From contig CAZLXW010000112.1 in the NCBI GenBank assembly GCA_964563505.1, forward strand, positions 1-7,385: DNA of 7,385 nucleotides, written 5' to 3'. The position numbers were made by a program, and so were the translations under genes. Source of the stretch: UBA1351 sp964563505. Its GTDB lineage: Bacteria; Bacillota; Clostridia; Lachnospirales; Vallitaleaceae. Each line of letters begins with the position of its first letter. The stretch's first letter is position 1. Shown here piece after piece: positions 1-5,776 of this stretch. Below the pieces are notes generated by a model. That model searched no databases, was not told the DNA's origin, and saw nothing but the letters and a program-made list of their open reading frames with translations.

Positions 1-1251
1 CTCTGTATCTTAATGGGATTTAGCCTCTTTGTATCCGGAGCTTATCGCATGTATAAGATTATACAAGAAGATGTTGAAAAAAAACTTTCATCACAGATGA
101 CGACTGTTCGAAACGTTGAAGAGCAAAATGAACAACTGCGACGGTCTCAGGAACGATTTAAGTTAATTCACGATGACGTTGCAAAACAAAAAAATGACTT
201 GGAACGGGCCAATGAACGACTCAACAGAGTAACAGGTGAGATATACATTCAAAACGAATTATTAAGATATATTAGTTCTGCTTTAGACATTCGTGAACTC
301 ATTGATTTAGTTACAGATGCAATCATTGGGACGACAGGCGTGGATACCTGTTCCCTTGTTCTATATGATGAACGTAATGAGAGATACTATTATAAATTAG
401 AATCCAATCATGAAGGGGAATTTTTAAAGCAATTGATAAAAGATGTCGAGGAAGGGCTTTTAAAAGACTATTTTGAAAAAAATCATGTTCTATTAGATAA
501 TCATGTAATCCAAGCAGATTATCCCTTTATTCATAATCGTCCGGTAGGTTCCTTAGCAATTATCCCTTTATTAAGAGATTCTGTTGTCTATGGCTTACTG
601 ATTGCAGAACATTCATCTAGGGATATGTTTACCGACGCCAACATTCAATTTTTTACAGGGATTAGTACGCAAATTACGATAGCAATTAATAATGCCAATC
701 TTTATGCGCAGATGGAGGAGCTTGCTGTTAAAGACGGGTTAACAAGTATATATAATCGTAAATACTTTATTGACCATATCGAAGCACTCGTTCATCAAGC
801 GGACCAAAAGGAAAAGCCCTTATCTATTGCACTCTTTGATATTGATTACTTTAAATCCGTCAATGACAAGTATGGACATATTTTTGGTGATGAAGCCATT
901 AAACTATGTGCCTCAATTACAGACCGTCTTGCTCGCGAATATAATGGACTTCCGGTCCGATATGGTGGGGAAGAGTTTTTGCTGGTATTACCGGATAAAA
1001 ACTTAGTCCAAGCCCAAGCCATTGTTCAAAAACTGCATGCAAGTATCAAAGAATCAATCCTACTCTATAAAAACGGCGAAGTCACTGAAGAGGTACACAT
1101 AGATATAAGTATTGGTGTCAGCTCATATCCTGAGATTGCTAAAAATAGTCAAAAACTATTGACGAGAGCAGACAATGCCATGTACTATAGTAAGAAGCAT
1201 GGACGAGGCCGTGTTACAATTGATTCAAAAGATCTTGACAAGGTCATATAG
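1..1251 (+). CDS. GAF-GGDEF diguanylate cyclase, 5' partial
   Basis: Probable membrane-anchored diguanylate cyclase, making cyclic di-GMP from two GTP. The frame is open to base 1, so the Met at 13 is probably internal and the true start lies upstream. Numbering from that Met, residues 1-10 and the codons before them are hydrophobic (end of a membrane segment). A charged, probably coiled-coil stretch covers about 15-85, a GAF-type sensor domain about 88-230, and a GGDEF domain about 238-405. Catalytic features are visible: DGLTSIYNR at 241-249, FDIDYFK at 275-281 with metal ligand D276, N284 and D293 for guanine binding, and the active loop GGEEF at 318-322. The inhibitory RxxD site is missing: the expected R and D positions are E309 and G312. 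The GAF ligand is unknown. The next gene starts 14 bases downstream. The cyclase activity is inferred from intact motifs; the fold assignment is firm. Confidence 0.93.
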   Translation, partial: LCILMGFSLFVSGAYRMYKIIQEDVEKKLSSQMTTVRNVEEQNEQLRRSQERFKLIHDDVAKQKNDLERANERLNRVTGEIYIQNELLRYISSALDIRELIDLVTDAIIGTTGVDTCSLVLYDERNERYYYKLESNHEGEFLKQLIKDVEEGLLKDYFEKNHVLLDNHVIQADYPFIHNRPVGSLAIIPLLRDSVVYGLLIAEHSSRDMFTDANIQFFTGISTQITIAINNANLYAQMEELAVKDGLTSIYNRKYFIDHIEALVHQADQKEKPLSIALFDIDYFKSVNDKYGHIFGDEAIKLCASITDRLAREYNGLPVRYGGEEFLLVLPDKNLVQAQAIVQKLHASIKESILLYKNGEVTEEVHIDISIGVSSYPEIAKNSQKLLTRADNAMYYSKKHGRGRVTIDSKDLDKVI

Positions 1252-1265
1252 AAAGAGGAAAATAA

Positions 1266-2066
1266 ATGATACAACTATGCAGTCTTGCCAGTGGAAGTAG
1301 TGGTAATAGTATATATATAGGAACGGATCAAGCACATATTCTTGTTGATGCCGGTGTAAGTGGCAAGCGTATTGAGCAAGGCCTAGCATCCATTAATATT
1401 GATCCAAAAACACTACAAGGTATTCTTGTAACACATGAGCATTCAGATCATATCTGTGGTCTTGGGGTAATGGCAAGGCGTTATCGTCTTCCGCTGTATT
1501 TAACCTATCGTACATGGGAAGCCATTAATAGCAAAAACAAAATAGGAAAGATTGATGAAAGCCTATTGCACTTTATCGTACCGGATGAAGCTTTTTCTAT
1601 TAATGATCTTATGATTAAACCCTTTCGTACGTCCCATGATGCAGTAGAGTCTGTATGCTATTCTTTTGAAAATGGAGACAAAAAAATAGGTTTTGCAACA
1701 GATTTAGGCGTATATGACGACTATATTCTTGAACAGCTAAGAGATTCAAACGTCTTATATATTGAAGCCAATCATGATATCAGTATGCTCGAAGCCGGTT
1801 CCTATCCCTATTATTTAAAACAACGGATTTTAAGCGACTTAGGACACTTGTCCAATGAGTGCTCATCAAGATTGATTTTGGATGTGCTTAGTGAACGGCT
1901 AGAACATATTATTTTGGCCCATTTAAGTAAAGAAAATAACCACCCGGATATTGCATATATTACGATCAAGACGCTTCTTGATGAAATATATAAAGAAACT
2001 CAACAACAGATTAATTTAACAGTGGCCAATAGAGATTATCATTCAAATCCCATTGTGATCCATTAG
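1266..2066 (+). CDS. walJ: WalJ/YycJ-like MBL-fold metallo-hydrolase
   Basis: Cytoplasmic metallo-beta-lactamase-fold hydrolase of the YycJ/WalJ family, 266 residues, the usual length. Family members are thought to be nucleases or phosphodiesterases linked to DNA repair or cell-wall control, but the physiological substrate is not settled. The N-terminus carries the typical LASGSSGNS stretch (residues 8-15). The metal-binding motif THEHSDH is at 56-62 (H57, H59, D61, H62). Further likely ligands are H124 (TSHDA), D146 (ATDLG) and H219 (LAHLS). The family signatures EANHD (167-171) and GHLSNE (193-198) are present. The ATG at 1266 follows an AAAGAGGA ribosome site at 1252-1259. In Bacillales this gene usually ends the walKRHIJ operon. 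Here it lies between a cyclase gene and an ACT-domain gene, with no two-component system in view. The fold is certain; the orthology is likely. Confidence 0.92.
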   Translation: MIQLCSLASGSSGNSIYIGTDQAHILVDAGVSGKRIEQGLASINIDPKTLQGILVTHEHSDHICGLGVMARRYRLPLYLTYRTWEAINSKNKIGKIDESLLHFIVPDEAFSINDLMIKPFRTSHDAVESVCYSFENGDKKIGFATDLGVYDDYILEQLRDSNVLYIEANHDISMLEAGSYPYYLKQRILSDLGHLSNECSSRLILDVLSERLEHIILAHLSKENNHPDIAYITIKTLLDEIYKETQQQINLTVANRDYHSNPIVIH

Positions 2067-2070
2067 GAGG
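2065..2070 (+). promoter_or_regulatory. Ribosome binding site overlapping the walJ stop codon
   Basis: A perfect AGGAGG begins on the last two bases of the walJ-like TAG stop (2064-2066), with 5 bases between it and the ATG at 2076. The overlap fits translational coupling of the two genes; the coupling itself is inferred. Confidence 0.8.
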
Positions 2071-2075
2071 AAGAC

Positions 2076-2348
2076 ATGAATAAAGGAATTATCACCGTCG
2101 TTGGAAAAGATACTGTCGGTATCATCGCAAAAGTATGTACATATTTAGCAGAAAATCAGATTAATATTTTAGATATTTCGCAAACCATTGTACAAGATTA
2201 TTTTAATATGATGATGATTGTTGACTTATCATCAACAGATATTAATGTTACGGAAATTATTGATCACCTTGATTCCATTGGAAAAGAATTAGGTGTTCGC
2301 ATTCAACTCCAGCGTGACGAGATTTTTGATAGCATGCACCGGATTTAA
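2076..2348 (+). CDS. ACT domain-containing protein, UPF0237 family
   Basis: Small 90-residue stand-alone ACT-domain protein of the UPF0237 family. ACT domains fold as beta-alpha-beta-beta-alpha-beta and often bind amino acids or similar small ligands as dimers. The N-terminus (GIITVVGKDTVGIIAKV, residues 4-20) has the typical ACT first strand, the G-x-D-x-x-G-I loop and the first helix. INILDISQ at 29-36 and FNMMMIVDLS at 43-52 give the central strands. There is no catalytic domain, so a ligand-sensing or partner-binding role is inferred. The SD site AGGAGG overlaps the stop codon of the walJ-like gene, and only 9 bases separate the two frames, which suggests coupled translation. The next gene, DUF711, starts 17 bases on. 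In many Firmicutes and archaea these two genes sit together, so the ACT protein may regulate or accompany the DUF711 protein. Actual ligand unknown. Confidence 0.92.
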   Translation: MNKGIITVVGKDTVGIIAKVCTYLAENQINILDISQTIVQDYFNMMMIVDLSSTDINVTEIIDHLDSIGKELGVRIQLQRDEIFDSMHRI

Positions 2349-2365
2349 GAAAGTTAGGTGAAAAA

Positions 2366-3724
2366 ATGATTAACATAAATGAAGTCGTAGAAACCAATCA
2401 GATGATCCTTGAAGATAATCTGGATGTACGTACCATTACCATGGGAATTAGCTTACTGGATTGTGCTTCAACCGATCTAAAGACCTTTAATCAAAAAATA
2501 TATGATAAAATCACTAAAAGTGCAGAAAATCTTGTCAAAGTCGGTGAAGATATTTCCAAAGAATACGGTATTCCTATTGTCAATAAACGGATTAGCGTGA
2601 CACCGATTGCACTAGCAGCCGCAAGCACCGGTGCAACAGACTATGTCAGTATCGCAAAGGCAATGGATAGAGCGGCTAAAGAAGTTGGTGTTAACTTTAT
2701 TGGAGGTTATTCAGCCCTTGTTCATAAAGGTACGACACCAAGTGATCAGATTCTTATTAATTCCATACCTGAAGCCTTAAGTGTGACGGATAATGTATGT
2801 AGTTCCATTAATGTGGGCTCAACAAAAACCGGGATTAACATGGATGCTGTTCGCGATATTGGACAAATGATTAAAAAAACAGCTTACTTGACACGGGACC
2901 GTGACTCCATTGGCTGTGCAAAATTCGTGGTTTTTTGTAATGCTCCGGATGATAATCCTTTTATGGCCGGTGCCTTCCATGGTGTGAGTGAAGCAGATAA
3001 AATCATTAATGTGGGTGTTAGTGGCCCAGGTGTTGTAAACAAGGCGCTTGAAGCCTGCCAAGGAACGGATTTTGAACACTTATGTGAGACCATTAAAAAA
3101 ACCGCCTTTAAAATTACTCGGGTCGGTCAACTGGTCGCTAAGGAAGCCTCAAGACGCCTAGACGTTCCCTTTGGTATTATTGACTTATCTTTGGCACCAA
3201 CACCTGCGGTTGGTGATAGTATTGCTGAGATTTTAGAAGCCATGGGTCTTGAATATGTGGGAGCACCGGGAACAACGGCGGCACTAGCAATGTTAAATGA
3301 TCAAGTGAAAAAAGGTGGAGCCATGGCCTCTTCCTATGTGGGTGGTTTGAGCGGTGCCTTTATTCCGGTTAGTGAAGACCAAGGAATGATTAAAGCGGTC
3401 AACAAAGGTGCATTAACCATTGAAAAACTCGAAGCCATGACCTGTGTCTGTTCTGTTGGTCTTGACATGATTGCTATACCTGGTGATACAAAAGCATCAA
3501 CCATTTCCGGTATTATCGCAGACGAGATGGCTATCGGCATGATTAACCAAAAAACGACAGCCGTGCGTATTATTCCTGTGGAAGGAAAAAAAGTGGGCGA
3601 TATGGTTGAATTCGGTGGTTTGTTAGGTTATGCACCTGTTATGCCTGTAAACAACTTTTCATGTGAAGCCTTTATTAATCGAAAAGGTCGTATACCGGCA
3701 CCCATACATAGTTTTAAAAATTAG
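2366..3724 (+). CDS. DUF711/UPF0210 family PFL-like protein
   Basis: Member of the UPF0210 (DUF711) family, 452 residues, full length. Family structures resemble the pyruvate formate-lyase barrel, hence the name 'PFL family protein', but no reaction has been established to my knowledge. Conserved-looking segments include DNVCSSINVGSTKTGINMDAV (in the 142-162 region), DLSLAPTPAVGDS (273-285), PGTTAALAML (301-310), SSYVGGLSGAFIPVS (322-336) and CVCSVGLDMIAIPGDT (360-375). Two cysteines, C360 and C362, fall in a conserved stretch. I find no glycyl-radical consensus of the RVxG[FY] type near the C-terminus, so the radical chemistry of true formate-lyases is not expected. The start at 2366 has an AGGTG site 5 bases upstream. 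It directly follows its usual ACT partner, and the pepD gene comes 34 bases after its stop. Cytoplasmic; no signal peptide. Confidence 0.93.
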   Translation: MININEVVETNQMILEDNLDVRTITMGISLLDCASTDLKTFNQKIYDKITKSAENLVKVGEDISKEYGIPIVNKRISVTPIALAAASTGATDYVSIAKAMDRAAKEVGVNFIGGYSALVHKGTTPSDQILINSIPEALSVTDNVCSSINVGSTKTGINMDAVRDIGQMIKKTAYLTRDRDSIGCAKFVVFCNAPDDNPFMAGAFHGVSEADKIINVGVSGPGVVNKALEACQGTDFEHLCETIKKTAFKITRVGQLVAKEASRRLDVPFGIIDLSLAPTPAVGDSIAEILEAMGLEYVGAPGTTAALAMLNDQVKKGGAMASSYVGGLSGAFIPVSEDQGMIKAVNKGALTIEKLEAMTCVCSVGLDMIAIPGDTKASTISGIIADEMAIGMINQKTTAVRIIPVEGKKVGDMVEFGGLLGYAPVMPVNNFSCEAFINRKGRIPAPIHSFKN

Positions 3725-3746
3725 TTTTACCATAACTTTAGAGAAA

Positions 3747-3752
3747 CGAGGA
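3747..3752 (+). promoter_or_regulatory. Ribosome binding site deciding the pepD start
   Basis: CGAGGA lies 6 bases before the ATG at 3759. It supports this start over the upstream in-frame ATG at 3663, which sits inside the DUF711 gene. Confidence 0.75.
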
Positions 3753-3758
3753 AATAGT

Positions 3759-5213
3759 ATGAATATATATGACTTAGAACCTAAATCTGTAATGGGATTT
3801 TTTTACGAAATCAATCAAATCCCGCGTGGCAGTGGCAATGAGAAAGCCATTAGCGATTATCTAGTGAACTTTGCCAAAGAGCGTCAACTAGAAGTGAATC
3901 AAGATAAGGCCTTAAATGTGCTCATTAGAAAACCGGCAAGTGCCGGATATGAAGACCATAAAGGGGTTATCATTCAAGGCCACATGGATATGGTCTGCAG
4001 CAAAAACGCAGGCGTAGATCATGATTTTGAAAAAGATCCGATTGATATGTACGTTGACGGTGACTATATTACGGCAAATGGAACAACACTTGGAGCAGAT
4101 AACGGGATTGCTGTGGCCATGGGACTTGCCCTGCTAGATGCCCAAGACGCAAAGCATCCGGAAATTGAACTGATTATTACAACTGATGAAGAAGTTGGCC
4201 TCAATGGAGCCATTGCTTTTGATGCCACCCAACTTAGAGGTGGCTACTATCTCAATCTTGATTCGGAAGAAGAAGGTGAGTTTACCATTGGATGTGCCGG
4301 AGGGTTGAAGTCAATCATACATTTACCCATACATAAGGAAGTCATCGATTCAAATAAGCTTATCTGTAAAGAAGTGGCCATGACCAAATTATTGGGTGGA
4401 CATTCCGGCGTCGATATCCAAAGCTATCGAGCGAATGCAATTAAGTTAACTGGTAGAATATTATGTAAACTAGATAGAGAAATGGACTTATTTTTGCTGG
4501 ATATTCATGGAGGGGATAAAGATAATGTTATTCCTCGAGAGACATTTTTCACGATTGCATTTCCCAAGGAAGAAGAAGAACGTTTTGAAGAAATCCTTGA
4601 TTCTATGGCAGAAAAGATCCAAAATGAGTATCATTTAACGGATCCCAATGTTGAAATCATCAGTAAAACCATTGATATGGATTCTACAATTGAAGTCTTA
4701 GAAGAGTCGGCACTAGAATCCCTTATATTTATTCTTATGACAGTTCCCAATGGAATTCAAACTATGAGCCCTGAACTTGAAGGATTTGTTGAAAGTTCCC
4801 TTAATATCGGAAAAGTTGCGGTAGAAGATGATCATATCGTGTTTTTATTTGCTGTTCGCAGTAGCCTTGCCAGCTTAAAGGAATACATTACAAATCAACT
4901 TAAGTGTTATGCAGATTATTGCAATGCTGACTTTATTAAAACGGCGGAGTATCCTGAATGGCCGGTAAAGCATAATACCCAATTATTAGAAAAAGCAATC
5001 GACGTCTATAAAAGGATGTACAATAAAGAGCCTATTGTCAAATCAATTCATGCAGGTCTAGAAGGTGGGGTCTTTATGGAAAAGTTGCCTCATTTAGAAG
5101 CTATTAGCTTAGGTCCTGATATGGATGGAGTCCATTCTCCGGATGAACGCATTAGTATCTCGTCGATACAACGCACATATGAATACTTGACAAATTTAAT
5201 AGAAGCACTGTAA
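3759..5213 (+). CDS. pepD: Xaa-His dipeptidase (aminoacyl-histidine dipeptidase), M20C
   Basis: Cytoplasmic zinc dipeptidase of the PepD type (M20 family), which splits Xaa-His dipeptides such as carnosine and some other short peptides. It has 484 residues, close to the 485 of E. coli PepD. Metal and catalytic residues of the family are all visible: H75 and D77 in QGHMDMVCS, D114 in GADNGIAVA, E144/E145 in TTDEEVGLNGA, D168 in LNLDSEEEGE, and H459 in GPDMDGVHSPDER. The lid/dimerisation domain (about 185-395) includes GGHSGVDI at 213-220. HAGLEGG (431-437) is typical of the C-terminal catalytic half. I chose the ATG at 3759 because it has a CGAGGA site 6 bases upstream and gives the family-like N-terminus MNIYDLEPKSV. 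The longer in-frame start at 3663 would add 32 unrelated residues overlapping DUF711. A strong hairpin covers the stop codon. Likely last gene of the operon. Confidence 0.95.
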   Translation: MNIYDLEPKSVMGFFYEINQIPRGSGNEKAISDYLVNFAKERQLEVNQDKALNVLIRKPASAGYEDHKGVIIQGHMDMVCSKNAGVDHDFEKDPIDMYVDGDYITANGTTLGADNGIAVAMGLALLDAQDAKHPEIELIITTDEEVGLNGAIAFDATQLRGGYYLNLDSEEEGEFTIGCAGGLKSIIHLPIHKEVIDSNKLICKEVAMTKLLGGHSGVDIQSYRANAIKLTGRILCKLDREMDLFLLDIHGGDKDNVIPRETFFTIAFPKEEEERFEEILDSMAEKIQNEYHLTDPNVEIISKTIDMDSTIEVLEESALESLIFILMTVPNGIQTMSPELEGFVESSLNIGKVAVEDDHIVFLFAVRSSLASLKEYITNQLKCYADYCNADFIKTAEYPEWPVKHNTQLLEKAIDVYKRMYNKEPIVKSIHAGLEGGVFMEKLPHLEAISLGPDMDGVHSPDERISISSIQRTYEYLTNLIEAL

Positions 5214-5225
5214 AGTGCTTCTATT
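5198..5225. terminator. Hairpin between convergent genes, possible bidirectional terminator
   Basis: A perfect 12-bp stem (5198-5209 with 5214-5225) closes a GTAA loop, which is a GNRA tetraloop in RNA. It includes the last codons of pepD, and the TAA stop fills most of the loop. It sits between two convergent genes whose stop codons are only 27 bases apart. There is no clean T-run after it on either strand: the plus side continues CATGCTGG, the minus side AAATTTG. It is therefore not a classical intrinsic terminator. It may still end or stabilise both transcripts. Confidence 0.6.
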
Positions 5226-5240
5226 CATGCTGGTTAATGC

Positions 5241-5642
5241 CTATTCATTTATATAGTCTATGTATTCGGAGTCAACTTCTAAAATGTGATAGATGAGCCA
5301 ATCGCTCAGAAAATTTAAAATATCATAATCAACTAATACATCGTCGTTTTCATATTGCTCTTTTAGTTGAGCTAGTTTTTCGATAAACCCTTGATGTAAT
5401 TTTTTATGTTCTTCTAATTTAGGAAAATCATATTTTTCCATTAATTTCTCTTCTTCAGTAAAATGGAAAATTGCATACATATGGAGTTCGCTAATCACTT
5501 TTGCCGTTGAATAAACCGGTGTTTTACTTTCTTGGTCAATCTGTTTAAACATTTCATTACATAATTCAAACAGTTGTTTATGATGTGCATCAAGAGATTC
5601 GTTATGAACAGAGAATTTTTTGTCCCAGAGCAGTAAATCCAT
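5241..5642 (-). CDS. Bacteriohemerythrin (single-domain hemerythrin)
   Basis: Single-domain hemerythrin of 133 residues, a four-helix bundle holding a non-heme diiron centre that reversibly binds oxygen. In bacteria such proteins serve in oxygen binding, sensing or protection of anaerobic enzymes. The full ligand set is present: H21 (in LDAHHKQLF), H60 and E64 (in HFTEEEKLM), H79 and H83 (in EEHKKLH), H119 and D124 (in YHILEVD). The N-terminal W6 and the segment up to LDAHH match the family start. The ATG at 5642 has AAAGGAAG (5652-5659 on this strand) 9 bases upstream. No extra sensor, kinase or chemoreceptor domain is fused to it, so it is probably a free cytosolic protein. It is transcribed toward pepD and divergently from the radical SAM gene. 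A repeat over its promoter suggests control by a DNA-binding regulator (inferred). Confidence 0.95.
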   Translation of the reverse strand: MDLLLWDKKFSVHNESLDAHHKQLFELCNEMFKQIDQESKTPVYSTAKVISELHMYAIFHFTEEEKLMEKYDFPKLEEHKKLHQGFIEKLAQLKEQYENDDVLVDYDILNFLSDWLIYHILEVDSEYIDYINE

Positions 5643-5672
5643 AAATCATTACTTCCTTTCTTTTATAGGCTA

Positions 5673-5690
5673 AGTATGTTATATCATACT
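5673..5690. promoter_or_regulatory. Inverted repeat over the hemerythrin -10 box, possible operator
   Basis: AGTATG (5673-5678) and CATACT (5685-5690) are perfect 6-base inverted arms around a 6-base TTATAT centre. CTA (5670-5672) and TAG (5693-5695) extend the symmetry outward after a 2-base interruption on one side. The repeat covers the -10 box at 5678-5683, where a bound repressor would block polymerase. No regulator gene is visible in the window, so the operator role is inferred from position and symmetry. Confidence 0.45.
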
Positions 5691-5706
5691 CCTAGCTAGA
5701 TTACAA
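5678..5706 (-). promoter_or_regulatory. Probable sigma-A promoter of the hemerythrin gene
   Basis: Read on the minus strand, a -35-like TTGTAA (5701-5706) and a -10-like TATAAC (5678-5683) are separated by exactly 17 bases. This would start transcription near 5671 and leave a leader of about 28 bases before the ATG at 5642. Both boxes are imperfect but well spaced. Confidence 0.65.
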
Positions 5707-5715
5707 GAAAAGCCT

Positions 5716-5744
5716 TTGACAATCTTTACAATGTACTTTATTAT
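5716..5744 (+). promoter_or_regulatory. Sigma-A promoter of the radical SAM gene
   Basis: A perfect -35 TTGACA (5716-5721) and a near-consensus -10 TATTAT (5739-5744) are separated by the ideal 17 bases. Transcription should start near 5751, leaving a leader of about 25 bases before the TTG start at 5777. It is the strongest promoter-like signal seen here and shows that the radical SAM gene begins a new transcription unit. Confidence 0.8.
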
Positions 5745-5764
5745 TACGATAGAAACCAATCGTT

Positions 5765-5770
5765 GGAGGA
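5765..5770 (+). promoter_or_regulatory. Ribosome binding site for the TTG start
   Basis: GGAGGA lies 6 bases before the TTG at 5777. An in-frame TAG at 5750-5752 and the absence of any ATG between it and the TTG leave TTG as the only start with a good site. Confidence 0.85.
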
Positions 5771-5776
5771 AATAAA

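Noticed and set aside
770..1006. Second plus-strand frame inside the GGDEF domain.
   Set aside because: It is out of frame with the GGDEF motifs and has no ribosome site or family likeness.
2819..3540. Minus-strand open frames opposite the DUF711 gene.
   Set aside because: The plus strand encodes a full-length conserved protein here; the reverse frames have no motif or start signal.
3663..3758. Longer pepD start adding 32 residues.
   Set aside because: It overlaps the DUF711 coding region, and the extra residues do not resemble the PepD N-terminus. The ATG at 3759 has a good ribosome site.
1..5213. A single new pathway made of all five plus-strand genes.
   Set aside because: Apart from the ACT/DUF711 pair, the genes have unrelated known roles. 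Tight spacing alone does not show a shared function.
5746..5766. Two small overlapping inverted repeats in the radical SAM leader (ACGAT-N8-ATCGT and CCAA-TCG-TTGG).
   Set aside because: The stems are only 4-5 bp and could arise by chance in a short AT-rich leader. They are too weak to call a riboswitch or attenuator, though the second touches the ribosome site.
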